Below, in pieces: positions 1 through 9,200 of a stretch of 64,000 bases of DNA. The position numbers were made by a program, and so were the translations under genes. The notes under the pieces were generated by a model. The model searched no databases, was not told the DNA's origin, and was given only the letters and a program-made list of their open reading frames with translations. Each line of letters begins with the position of its first letter. Positions within the stretch are counted from its first letter, which is position 1. This DNA comes from Deltaproteobacteria bacterium RIFOXYD12_FULL_56_24 (GTDB lineage: Bacteria; Desulfobacterota; Desulfobulbia; Desulfobulbales; Desulfurivibrionaceae): positions 1-64,000 of the forward strand of contig MGTD01000035.1 of NCBI GenBank assembly GCA_001799285.1, read 5' to 3'.

Positions 1-2
1 CT

Positions 3-809
3 CCTGCGTCGCTTGGCGTTACGGCAAACAACGCAACCCGTCCATACGGCGCAGCAAACCCGGCATTCACTGCCACCTACACCGGCTTCCGGAACGAGGA
101 GAATTCCGCGACCTTGACCGGTACGCTGGCCTTCACTACCCCGGCGATGGCAACCTCCAACGTGGGTGACTATGTCATTAGTCCGAGTGGCCAGAGTTCG
201 ACAAACTACACCATCAGCTATCTCGACGGCGTCCTGGGCGTAGTCCCCTCGGCTCTGACGATAAGGGCGGATGATGCCTCGAAGGTCTTCGGCCAGACTC
301 CGATCCTGTCAGGCTTTACCTCAATTGGCCTGGTTAATGGTGAAACCATCGGCCGTGTCACCGAGACGAGCCCGGGCACGAATCCGGGCGCCAGCGTATC
401 AGGCAGCCCGTATGTGATCACGCCAAGCAACGCTACCGGCGGCACCTTCACCCCGACCAACTACATCATCGACTATGATAATAGCGGCAAACTATTCGTG
501 ACACCGCTGATCGTGCCACCCGTAATGACGCCGGTTCTGATGCCGCTCGTAGCGCCGGAACCCCAGTTACCTCTCGTCGTGGTCCTGGCCGATCCGCAGC
601 CCCAACAGCTATCCGTCTCACCGCCGGTTGAACCTATAGTCGTACCCGCACCGGTCGCTCCCGCACCGATAGCCGTACCCGCACCGGTAGAGCCAAAGCC
701 GATAGTCGTACCCGCACCGGTCGATCCATTGCCGGTTATCGTGCCGCAAGAGAGCGCTCTAAAACCCTTTGTGCCGGTGCTACGGTCACCCAAAGCAGAC
801 CGCAATTAG
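3..809 (+). CDS. MBG-domain surface protein, C-terminal part (partial)
   Basis: The reading frame is open from the window edge, so only the last 268 residues are visible. They hold about two copies of the MBG-type beta-rich repeat typical of filamentous-haemagglutinin-like secreted proteins; one shows YTISYLDGVLGVVPSALTIR followed by a KVFGQ strand start. The last ~90 residues are a Pro/Val-rich tail with repeated VVPAPV-like units, which resembles a wall- or membrane-spanning linker. Family knowledge suggests an exported adhesin or surface-display protein. No C-terminal anchor is recognised. The gene is followed by a palindromic repeat and a separately started L,D-transpeptidase gene. Confidence 0.7.
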   Translation, partial: PASLGVTANNATRPYGAANPAFTATYTGFRNEENSATLTGTLAFTTPAMATSNVGDYVISPSGQSSTNYTISYLDGVLGVVPSALTIRADDASKVFGQTPILSGFTSIGLVNGETIGRVTETSPGTNPGASVSGSPYVITPSNATGGTFTPTNYIIDYDNSGKLFVTPLIVPPVMTPVLMPLVAPEPQLPLVVVLADPQPQQLSVSPPVEPIVVPAPVAPAPIAVPAPVEPKPIVVPAPVDPLPVIVPQESALKPFVPVLRSPKADRN

Positions 810-903
810 AAATAGCGTGATAGGCAAGCACATGCTGATGAATAAAAAAACCATCGCTTTTTGGGTCTCGGCTGCCTTGCCCCACCGAAACCCAAAAAGC
901 GGG

Positions 904-1057
904 CAAACCGATTACGGGGCAAACCCACAAAGGTCAAATAACCACGGAACAAGCGGTCATAGGGTGCCGCAGGTTACGGCAAGCGGGACGGCGATGCGTA
1001 CTTTTGTACGTGAGCCGGACCGATCGCCGCAAGATGTGGTGCCCTGTGATCGCTTAC
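904..1057 (+). repeat. Modular palindromic repeat, copy 1
   Basis: A ~154-bp intergenic element. The left end (CCGATTACGGGGCA) and right end (reverse complement GTAAGCGATCACAGGGCA) form imperfect terminal inverted repeats. Inside is a second long palindrome (CGGTCATAGGGTGCCGCAGG against GTGGTGCCCTGTGATCGC) whose tip is GCGTACTTTTGTACGTG. Nine other copies or variants occur in this window, all between genes. Confidence 0.85.
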
Positions 1058-1083
1058 AGGGCGGGCAATCAATAACCGCGACC

Positions 1084-1788
1084 ATGGTCCAGATTATTTT
1101 TCTGGGCCTGCTGGTCGGGGGGTTCAACTCACCCCACACTTTTGCCGCAGATAACACTGGACATTCCCCCGGCCCGAATCTTTTCTCTGGTCAGGCAAAA
1201 CATCCGCGCCTGGCGACACAAGAGCCCAGACGAACGGATTTCGAAGGGGAACGCGCGTCGCGCGATGTACGGCAGACAGCAGATTGGGTGGTTGATTCAG
1301 GGGACAATCACCAGCTGCCTTTTGTGATTATCGACAAGGTAGACGCCAAAGTCTTTGTCTTCTACCCGGACGGCAAGCTTCGCGGTGTATCCCCTGCCCT
1401 GCTTGGCTCGGCCCGGGGTGATCATGCCGCCCCCGGCATCGGCACAAAAAAATTATCGAGCATTCTTCCCGAGGAACGGACAACACCTGCCGGTCGCTTC
1501 GTGGCTGCGCTGGGCTACAATTTGCGTGGCAAGGATATTCTTTGGGTAGACTACGACGGCGCAGTTTCCCTGCATCGAGTAGCTACAGCCAAACCGGAAG
1601 AGCGCCGTCTCGAACGCCTGGCCACCCCAACTCCGCTCGACAATCGTATCTCCTATGGCTGCATCAATGTCCCGGCAAAATTTTTCGACACCGTTGTCCG
1701 CCCGGCTTTCACCGGCACCAACGGCATCGTCTATGTGCTGCCGGAGACCAAGCCGGCCCGCGGGGTATTCGGCTCGTACGAGGTCTAG
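1084..1788 (+). CDS. L,D-transpeptidase (YkuD family), secreted
   Basis: A 234-residue protein starting at ATG 1084. Residues 1-22 are a signal peptide (MVQIIFLGLLVGG...FAA). The YkuD catalytic core covers roughly residues 75-225 and ends with the signature SYGCINVP; Cys193 is the expected nucleophile and the preceding VSLHR gives the conserved His. These enzymes form or swap 3-3 cross-links in peptidoglycan or attach proteins to it in the periplasm. The frame runs open further upstream, but that stretch is the palindromic repeat, so longer starts are rejected. The ribosome site is weak. Confidence 0.8.
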   Translation: MVQIIFLGLLVGGFNSPHTFAADNTGHSPGPNLFSGQAKHPRLATQEPRRTDFEGERASRDVRQTADWVVDSGDNHQLPFVIIDKVDAKVFVFYPDGKLRGVSPALLGSARGDHAAPGIGTKKLSSILPEERTTPAGRFVAALGYNLRGKDILWVDYDGAVSLHRVATAKPEERRLERLATPTPLDNRISYGCINVPAKFFDTVVRPAFTGTNGIVYVLPETKPARGVFGSYEV

Positions 1789-1892
1789 AAAAGCAATTGC
1801 GTGTTATTGGCCAAAATACGCTATACTGACTTTTTCAGCGCAAAATGCACTGAGAAGATGCATCCCACCCCCTTGGCGAGAGCGAGACCCTT

Positions 1893-4514
1893 GTGAAAAA
1901 AACCTTGAAACCCGGCAAAAATAAAACCCCATCTTCACCGGCCAATCCCCCGACCAAACCAGAAAACCCCATTTTCCCGATTGTCGGAATCGGCGCCTCA
2001 GCCGGTGGGCTTGAAGCGCTGGAGCAGTTCCTGGCGCAGGTGCCTGAGAAAAGCGACATGGCCTTTGTCGTTGTTCAGCATCTGGACCCAACCCACCAGG
2101 GGATGCTCGCCGAGTTACTGCAGCGCACCACGACCATGGATGTTTTTCAAGTCAGTGACCGGATGCGGGTTCTCACCAACTGCGTTTATGTGATTCCACC
2201 AAACAAAGATATGTCTATTCTGCACGGGGTTTTGCACCTGTTTGCGCCGTCTTTACCCCGAGGCCTGCGACTGCCGATTGACTACTTTCTCAACTCCCTG
2301 GCTATAGATCGACGCGAAGCAAGCATCGGAGTCATCCTTTCCGGCATGGGGTCGGACGGGACGGCAGGACTCAAGGCAATCAAAGAGAATGCGGGCGTGA
2401 CCCTGGCGCAGGATCCAGCCACCGCTAAATTCGACAGCATGCCGAAAAGCGCGATTGATGCCGGAGTTGTTGATATCGTTGCCCCGGCAGCCGAGCTTTG
2501 CGGCAAAATAATCGGTTACCTCGCTCACACCCTGGTTCTCGCCAAGCCCGAAAATCGCCTCGCGGAGAAGAACAGGAGCGGCCTGGAAAAAATAATTATC
2601 CTGCTGCGGAGCAATACCGGCCACGATTTTTCACTCTACAAAAATAATACCCTCTACCGCCGAATTGAGCGACGGATGGGGGTCCACCAGATCGACCGGA
2701 TCAGCACCTATGTTCGCTATCTGCAGGAAAATCCCCAGGAGGTCTTGCTGCTGTTCCGCGAGCTTCTCATCGGGGTGACCAGTTTTTTCCGCGACCCGGC
2801 GGCCTGGGAGCGCTTGCAGACCGAAATCCTTCCCGGCCTTCTGGCCGAGAGGCCTGCCGGCGGGAAACTTCGGGCCTGGTCAGCGGGCTGCTCGACCGGA
2901 GAGGAGGCGTATTCTCTGGCCATTCTTTTCAAAGAGCTGATCGCTACCATCGACCCTCCCGGAAATTTCACCCTCCAGATCTTTGCCACCGATCTCGACC
3001 GGGATGCGATCGACAAGGCCCGGCAGGGGGTCTATCCCGCCAGTATTGCCGCCGATCTCTCGCCAGAACGCCTGAGCCGATTTTTCGTTCCGGAAGGAAA
3101 CAGCTACCGAGTCGGCAAAGAGATCCGGGAGTTGGTAACCTTTGCCACCCAAAACCTGATCATGGACCCACCTTTTACCAAGCTGGACGTCCTGATCTGC
3201 CGCAACCTCCTGATCTACCTGATGCCGGAACTGCAAAAAAAACTGCTCCCCCTCTTTCACTACAGCCTCAGACAGGGCGGCGTTTTATTTCTTGGGAGCT
3301 CAGAAACGATCAGTGCCTCCCCCCAGCTCTTTGAGCCGATCAGCAGCAGATTGCGACTGTTCAGAAGACGCGAATTGACTCTCCAGGATGCAACCTGGGC
3401 CATCCCGGACCAACTGCCTCTTCCCCTGCTGAGAGACCCTAGGGAGCTTACGACCTTGAAATCACCGACACCGAACAATCTCCAATCCCTTGCCGAACAG
3501 CTGCTTCTCCAGCACTTTGCTCCCCCCGCGGTTCTAGTCAATACCAAGGGTGATATTGTTTATATCAGCGGTCGGACTGGAAAATATCTCGAACCGGCGG
3601 CCGGCAAGGCCAACTGGAACATCTTCGCCATGGCTCGAGAAGGGCTTCGGGCCGCGTTGGCCGGGGCCTTCCCCAAGGCACTCCGAACCAAGGAGACGGT
3701 CAGCGCTGAAGGCCTCCAGCTTGGCGTTAATGACGGCAACCAGATCGTCAATATCAGCATCCGGGCAATCAATGAGCCAAAGGAGCTCCAGGGGATGTTG
3801 CTGATCGTTTTTACCGATGTGGCCCCGCCATCGGAGAAGAAAACAGCGCTCCCCCAGAGCGAGCCCTCTTCGGTCGAAAACGACAGAGTCCGTGAGCTGG
3901 AGCAGGAACTCCATCATTTCCGCGAAGTGATGCGCTTCTCGGAAGAAGAACTCAAGTCAGCGAACGAGGAGCTGCAATCAACCAATGAGGAGCTGCAGTC
4001 AACCAATGAGGAGCTGACCACCTCACGGGAAGAGATGCAGTCGATGAACGAAGAACTGCAAACAATGAACGTCGAGCAACAGTCCAAGATGGACGAGCAG
4101 AATCGAAACAGTGACGACATGCGCAACTTGCTCAACAGCACCGAGATCATCACCATTTTCCTGGACAACCAACTGCATATCCGACGATTTACCAGCGGCG
4201 CGGATACACTCTTCAAGCTGCTTCCCGGGGATGTCGGGCGACCACTCTCCGATATCGTCAGCCTGCTGCTCTACCCCGAGATGAGTGAAGAAGCAGGGGA
4301 AGTGCTGCGAACCCTGGTCTTTTCCGAAAAACAAATCACCACCAACGACGGCCGCTGGTTTTCGGTGCGGATCATGCCCTATCGCAGCATGGCCGACCTG
4401 ATCGGCGGGGTGGTCATCACCTTTACCAACATCACTGCGGCCAAGAAATTGGAAGCGGAACTCCGTAAAGAAATAGCAGGGCTCAAGGCGCAGCTCAAGG
4501 GAGAGACGCCGTGA
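1893..4514 (+). CDS. CheB-CheR-PAS fusion signalling protein
   Basis: An 873-residue protein with GTG start at 1893. Residues ~29-210 are a CheB methylesterase domain without the usual REC domain (GIGASAGGLEALEQF Ser, VVQHLD His, SGMGSDGTAG Asp). Residues ~235-500 are a CheR methyltransferase (SAGCSTGEEAYSLA SAM site, ICRNLLIYL). A PAS-like segment, a long coiled coil of near-repeats (NEELQSTNEELQ, about 685-740) and a last PAS domain (about 745-860) follow. Such fusions act in signalling outside flagellar chemotaxis; no receptor or CheA gene is nearby. The last 4 bases overlap the next kinase gene, so the two are translationally coupled. Confidence 0.88.
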   Translation: MKKTLKPGKNKTPSSPANPPTKPENPIFPIVGIGASAGGLEALEQFLAQVPEKSDMAFVVVQHLDPTHQGMLAELLQRTTTMDVFQVSDRMRVLTNCVYVIPPNKDMSILHGVLHLFAPSLPRGLRLPIDYFLNSLAIDRREASIGVILSGMGSDGTAGLKAIKENAGVTLAQDPATAKFDSMPKSAIDAGVVDIVAPAAELCGKIIGYLAHTLVLAKPENRLAEKNRSGLEKIIILLRSNTGHDFSLYKNNTLYRRIERRMGVHQIDRISTYVRYLQENPQEVLLLFRELLIGVTSFFRDPAAWERLQTEILPGLLAERPAGGKLRAWSAGCSTGEEAYSLAILFKELIATIDPPGNFTLQIFATDLDRDAIDKARQGVYPASIAADLSPERLSRFFVPEGNSYRVGKEIRELVTFATQNLIMDPPFTKLDVLICRNLLIYLMPELQKKLLPLFHYSLRQGGVLFLGSSETISASPQLFEPISSRLRLFRRRELTLQDATWAIPDQLPLPLLRDPRELTTLKSPTPNNLQSLAEQLLLQHFAPPAVLVNTKGDIVYISGRTGKYLEPAAGKANWNIFAMAREGLRAALAGAFPKALRTKETVSAEGLQLGVNDGNQIVNISIRAINEPKELQGMLLIVFTDVAPPSEKKTALPQSEPSSVENDRVRELEQELHHFREVMRFSEEELKSANEELQSTNEELQSTNEELTTSREEMQSMNEELQTMNVEQQSKMDEQNRNSDDMRNLLNSTEIITIFLDNQLHIRRFTSGADTLFKLLPGDVGRPLSDIVSLLLYPEMSEEAGEVLRTLVFSEKQITTNDGRWFSVRIMPYRSMADLIGGVVITFTNITAAKKLEAELRKEIAGLKAQLKGETP

Positions 4515-7500
4515 CCACTCGCGATCCGGGAAATGATCCCCTGGCGATAAGCAAGCTTCGCCAGCGGGTAGAAGCGATGCTGGCAGACAAAACCGCCGCA
4601 AGCAACTCCAGCCGAAACATCACCGACACCCTGGCGCTGATCCATGAACTGGAGGTGCAGCGGATTGAATTGGAGCTGCAAAACGATGAACTGCGGAGCG
4701 CTCAGGAGGAACTCGAGTCTTCACGGAACCAGTATGTTGAGCTCTACGACTTTGCGCCGGTCGGCTACTTCACCTTTGATGCCCTTGGCCTGATCCTGGA
4801 GGCAAATCTTACCGGCGCGCTGCTCCTTGACGTTGAACGGCAAACCCTGATCAATAAACCCATGCAGCAATTCATTGCTGAACCCAAGGATATGGCGATT
4901 TTTTCTCTGCACCTCAAGAGCGTTTTGCAAAAAAACGGCCTCGAGAGCTGCGCCATCAAACTGAAGGGCAAAGATGGCTCGGTGTTTCGTGGTCAACTGC
5001 AGAGCATCGCGGTCGACACCGGCGAAAACAGAGAAGTCCGTATCCTGAGTTCACTGCTTGACATCAGCCTTGCCAAGCTGGCGGAAGAAGCAATCATAAA
5101 TGCCGGCGCCCTGCAGAACGCAATTTTCAAAAGCACCAACTTTTCAAGTATCGCCACCGACGCCAAGGGGGTGATCCAGCTATTCAACGGCGGCGCCGAA
5201 CGGATGCTGGGCTATAAAGCGGCCGAGGTGGTAAACATCATCACCCCTGCCGACATTTCCGACCCTCAAGAGCTGATCGCTCGCGCCAACTCCTTGAGCG
5301 TCGAACTCAAAACCCGGATCAACCCGGGCTTTGAAGCCTTGGTCTTCAAGGCCTCCCGCGGCATCGAAGACATCTACGAGCTGACCTATATCCGAAAAGA
5401 TGGCAGCCGCTTTCCGGCAGTCGTCTCGGTCACCGCCCTGTTCGATGCCCAGGGCGCCATTATCGGCTACCTGCTGATCGGCACCGACAATACGATGCGC
5501 AAGGAGATCGAAGACGAGCAGCAGCGTTCACTCGCTATCCAGAACGAGATGTACGGGCAACTGCAAGAGGCCAAGGATGCCGCCGAAAATGCCAACAACC
5601 TCAAATCGATATTTCTGGCAAACATGAGCCACGAGATCCGGACTCCGCTCAATGCAATCATCGGCTTCTCCGCCCTTCTTTTGAATACCGACCTCTCCCC
5701 CAAGCAACACGACTTTGTCCGCAAGATCAAAGAATCCGGAGTTTCTCTGCTCAGCATTATCAACAGCATCCTTGATTTCTCAAAGATCGAGGCCAACAAA
5801 CTGGAGATAGATCGCTCGGTGTTCAGCCTGGACGATGTCCTGGCCAGCGTCATCGCCGTGGTCGAGCAAAAAGCGGTCAACAAGAATATCGAATTGCTCC
5901 TCGACATTTCGCCGGAAATCCCCTGGCAACTGTTTGGCGATTCCCTGCGGCTCGGCCAGATTATTACCAACCTTATCGGCAATGCAATCAAGTTTACCGA
6001 ACAGGGCGAGGTGGAACTCAGCGCCACCCTTCTGGAGCGCATGGCAGGTCGGATAAAACTGCAATTCTCGGTTCGCGACACCGGAATCGGCCTTTCTTCC
6101 GACCAGATCGCCAAGCTCTTTCAGCCCTTTGCCCAGGCCGATGGCTCGATGACCCGCCGCTTCGGCGGCACCGGCCTGGGGCTTTCCATCTCAAAGCGGC
6201 TGGCGGAGCTGATGGGAGGGGCTATCTGGGCGGAAAGTGAGAGCGGCCTCGGCAGCACCTTCTGCTTTACCGTCTGGCTCGACATTGAAAGCGAGGGGAA
6301 TATCCCGCCCAACATCCCTGAGACCCTGCACCGGATGAGAATCCTGGTTGCCGATCATGATGAGGCCAACAGAACAAGGACGATCAAGCTCTTGAGTCGT
6401 TTCCCGGCACGGGTAGAAGCCGTCGATTCCGGCAGCGAAGCAGTGAGCGCCGTCCAGAACCAGAACCCAGCCGACCCCTACAAACTTATCCTGATGGACT
6501 GGAAAACCTCGGAGATGGCCGGCTTTGGAGCGGCAAGCCGGATCAAGAAATACCTGTCACTGCACCCCGCTCCATCTATCATTATGGTCACTTCTTTTTT
6601 AGGCCTGGAGAAAGAACTCTCGGCAACGCCATCGCCTGACAGTGCCGATTGTTTTCTGCGTCGACCGCTTAACGCCTCGACTTTGTTCGATGCAATAATC
6701 GAAATCCTCAGCCCGGCAGAGCGCACGGCGATCATGCAAAATCAACACGGCAGAGACTACAGCTACAGGTTCATGCCGGCGCGAATCCTGCTGGTGGAAG
6801 ACAACGAAATCAACCAGCAGCTTGCCATTGAACTGCTCAGCGGGGTGGGCTTGACGGTGGCTGTGGCCAACAACGGCCTTGAGGCGGTAGAAAAACTGAG
6901 GGCCGGGGAAGCCTATGATCTGCTGCTGATGGACATTCAGATGCCGGAAATGGATGGCTATGAGGCGACCCGGCAAATCCGCTTGGATCCCCGCTTCGCT
7001 GCGCTCCCTATTCTGGCGATGAGCGCCCATGCTCTGGTGGCGGACCGTCAAAAAAGTTTTACCGCCGGGATGAACGATCACATTACCAAGCCGATTGATC
7101 CCCAGGTCCTGTTCCGGGCCATAAGCCGCTATCTTCGCCAGGCGCCGGCAAACGCCGCTGCTCTTGGCCAACAGCCCCACAAGCCCCATGAATCACTCGC
7201 GATCCCTGAAATCCCCGGACTTGACGTAAGCGAAGCCCTTTATCGGATTAACGGCAACATCAAACTCTACTTGCAGTTGCTCAGAAAGTTCATCGTCAGC
7301 CAGACCGCTGCCACCATTGCCCTTGAATCAGCCCTTGCTTCGGGGGATCGCGCCCTGGCGGAACGCCTCGCCCATACGACAAAAGGGCTGGCCGGTAATA
7401 TCGGCGCAAACAAGGCCCAGAAGGTCGCCTCCGAACTGACGGAATCGATCAGGCATAACGATCCCCCAGAAAAAACGGCTGCGATATTCCAGCGCTTTTC

Positions 7501-7804
7501 GGTTGAGATGGCCAGGCTGATAGCCAACCTGAGGCAGGCAGTGGTGCCGGATGAGGAGATCAAGGTGGCCAATGCCGCAATCGATCTGACCAAGCTCGGT
7601 GCGGTCTTGTCCCAACTGCACCACTACATCAAGGAAAACAACGGCAAGGCGGAATATTGTTTTGCAGGATGCCGCAACGAGCTGGCGGGTCTTGCTGAGG
7701 CAGAGGTCGAAAAGCTCGGCCTGTGCCTTGCAAACTTTGACTATGACCAGGCCCTTACGGCCCTCTATGCCTTGGCAAAAAAGGCCGGGATCAAACTCGA
7801 TTAG
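4511..7804 (+). CDS. Hybrid histidine kinase PAS-HisKA-HATPase-REC-REC-HPt
   Basis: A 1097-residue soluble kinase; GTG start in a GTGA overlap with the fusion gene. Order: N-terminal coiled coil, PAS (~75-190), PAS (~200-330), HisKA with phospho-acceptor His374 in MSHEIRTPLN, HATPase (~480-600; NLIGNAIKFT, DTGIGL, GGTGLGLSIS), REC (~615-735, LILMDW), REC (~757-880, LLLMDIQMPEMDG) and an HPt domain with LAHTTKGLAGNIGA. It can run a full His-Asp-His relay, with the HPt His passing phosphate to a separate receiver; the sigma-54 response regulator at 9201 is the obvious local candidate. No membrane segment is seen, so it senses inside the cell. Confidence 0.9.
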   Translation: MTTRDPGNDPLAISKLRQRVEAMLADKTAASNSSRNITDTLALIHELEVQRIELELQNDELRSAQEELESSRNQYVELYDFAPVGYFTFDALGLILEANLTGALLLDVERQTLINKPMQQFIAEPKDMAIFSLHLKSVLQKNGLESCAIKLKGKDGSVFRGQLQSIAVDTGENREVRILSSLLDISLAKLAEEAIINAGALQNAIFKSTNFSSIATDAKGVIQLFNGGAERMLGYKAAEVVNIITPADISDPQELIARANSLSVELKTRINPGFEALVFKASRGIEDIYELTYIRKDGSRFPAVVSVTALFDAQGAIIGYLLIGTDNTMRKEIEDEQQRSLAIQNEMYGQLQEAKDAAENANNLKSIFLANMSHEIRTPLNAIIGFSALLLNTDLSPKQHDFVRKIKESGVSLLSIINSILDFSKIEANKLEIDRSVFSLDDVLASVIAVVEQKAVNKNIELLLDISPEIPWQLFGDSLRLGQIITNLIGNAIKFTEQGEVELSATLLERMAGRIKLQFSVRDTGIGLSSDQIAKLFQPFAQADGSMTRRFGGTGLGLSISKRLAELMGGAIWAESESGLGSTFCFTVWLDIESEGNIPPNIPETLHRMRILVADHDEANRTRTIKLLSRFPARVEAVDSGSEAVSAVQNQNPADPYKLILMDWKTSEMAGFGAASRIKKYLSLHPAPSIIMVTSFLGLEKELSATPSPDSADCFLRRPLNASTLFDAIIEILSPAERTAIMQNQHGRDYSYRFMPARILLVEDNEINQQLAIELLSGVGLTVAVANNGLEAVEKLRAGEAYDLLLMDIQMPEMDGYEATRQIRLDPRFAALPILAMSAHALVADRQKSFTAGMNDHITKPIDPQVLFRAISRYLRQAPANAAALGQQPHKPHESLAIPEIPGLDVSEALYRINGNIKLYLQLLRKFIVSQTAATIALESALASGDRALAERLAHTTKGLAGNIGANKAQKVASELTESIRHNDPPEKTAAIFQRFSVEMARLIANLRQAVVPDEEIKVANAAIDLTKLGAVLSQLHHYIKENNGKAEYCFAGCRNELAGLAEAEVEKLGLCLANFDYDQALTALYALAKKAGIKLD

Positions 7805-7817
7805 ACAGGTGGAGTCC

Positions 7818-9017
7818 GTGAAAAACACAAGCCCAAAAAGAGCGGTGCTCGCCTTAGTAGCCTTGGGCCTCTTTTACCCGGTGCAGACCCAGGCCAGAAA
7901 CGCCAGCGATATCTTCGAAGCCGTTTCCCCCAGTCTGGTGGTGGTGAAGGCCTTTGATGCCAAGGGGAGCAATTTAACCCAAGGCAGCGGGATAGCGCTG
8001 AGCCTTGACGAGATCATCACCAACTGCCATGTGTTGGGCGATGGCCAGAGCTACCAGATCGTCTACCGCGATCAGACCTACTCTGCCAATCTCAAATACA
8101 GCGATTGGGAACGCGATGTTTGCGCCCTGAGTGCCAACGGTCTCAAAGCCAAGCCTGTTGTCCTTGGCGGCACCAACAAACTTAAAGTAGGCCAGCGGGT
8201 CTATGTGGTCGGCGCGCCCCGTGGGCTGGAGCTGACTCTTTCAGATGGCCTGATCTCCAACTTGCGATCAGTGGAAGGTGGCCAGTATCTCCAAATTACC
8301 GCCCCGATTTCACCGGGCTCAAGCGGCGGCGGTCTGTTTGACGACCATGCCCGCTTGATCGGCTTGCCCACCTTCTATCTGACCGATGGCCAACAGCTCA
8401 ACTTCGCCCTGCCGGTAGAATGGATAAGCGAACTGCCCAAACGGCATCAAGTTGCCAAAACCTTACAACCGATTACTGCCCGAATAAACAAAGCGGTGGC
8501 ACTCGAGGAGAAAGGAGATTGGCCCGGTCTGCGGGAGCACGCGCTGCACTGGACCCAGGCCACCCCGAACAATGCGGTGGCCTGGTCCATCTTGGGCATC
8601 GCCTACAGCAAATTGCATCAGACCCCAAAGGAAATTGAGGCATACCTTCATGCTACCCAGCTTAGCCCGGATTATGCCGGCGCCTGGTACAACCTTGGCG
8701 GGGCTTACGGCAAAGCCGAGCAAATCGCTCAGGAAATTGATGCCTATCAACAGGCCATCCGAATCAACCCGGAATATACCGAAGTCTGGAACAACCTTGG
8801 TAACGCCTACGGCAAGGCAGGAGACTTGACCAAGGCCGGCGAAGCCTATCAACAGGCCATTCGAATCAATCCGGAATATGCCGGTGCCTGGTATAACCTT
8901 GGAAACACCTACAGCAAAGCAGGCCAGACCGGCAAGGTGATAGAAGTCTATAAAACTCTCAAAACCATCGATCCGGCAATGGCCGAGGTTTTTTTCAACA
9001 AAACAGTGTTACCCTAA
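7818..9017 (+). CDS. HtrA/trypsin-like serine protease with TPR repeats
   Basis: A 399-residue protein. The GTG start at 7818 follows AGGTGGAG at a proper distance. Residues 1-25 are a signal peptide (ALVALGLFYPVQTQA), so it acts in the periplasm. The trypsin fold occupies ~35-215 with a visible triad His71 (NCHV), Asp100 (ERDVCAL) and Ser169 (SPGSSGGGLFDD). Instead of PDZ domains it carries at least three TPR units (~265-390; repeated AWYNLG.AYGKAG and AIRINPEY). The gene starts 13 bases after the kinase stop and is probably co-transcribed. Substrate unknown; a role in envelope quality control linked to the phosphorelay is inference. Confidence 0.85.
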   Translation: MKNTSPKRAVLALVALGLFYPVQTQARNASDIFEAVSPSLVVVKAFDAKGSNLTQGSGIALSLDEIITNCHVLGDGQSYQIVYRDQTYSANLKYSDWERDVCALSANGLKAKPVVLGGTNKLKVGQRVYVVGAPRGLELTLSDGLISNLRSVEGGQYLQITAPISPGSSGGGLFDDHARLIGLPTFYLTDGQQLNFALPVEWISELPKRHQVAKTLQPITARINKAVALEEKGDWPGLREHALHWTQATPNNAVAWSILGIAYSKLHQTPKEIEAYLHATQLSPDYAGAWYNLGGAYGKAEQIAQEIDAYQQAIRINPEYTEVWNNLGNAYGKAGDLTKAGEAYQQAIRINPEYAGAWYNLGNTYSKAGQTGKVIEVYKTLKTIDPAMAEVFFNKTVLP

Positions 9018-9032
9018 ATGAACAGGAGAACG

Positions 9033-9185
9033 CAACAGATTACGGGGTATGCCCTATGAAATCGAATAACCACGAAACAAGCGGTCACAGGGTGCCACAG
9101 GTTGTGGCAAGCGAAACGGCGAAGCGTACTTTTGTACGTGATCCGGATCGATCGCCGCAAGATGTGGTGCCCTGTGATCGCTTAC
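9033..9185 (+). repeat. Modular palindromic repeat, copy 2
   Basis: A 153-bp copy between the protease stop (9017) and the response-regulator start. It has the same inner core with GCGTACTTTTGTACGTG and ends in CTGTGATCGCTTAC, immediately followed by the AGGAG ribosome site of the next gene. Confidence 0.85.
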
Positions 9186-9200
9186 AGGAGAACCGTTAAG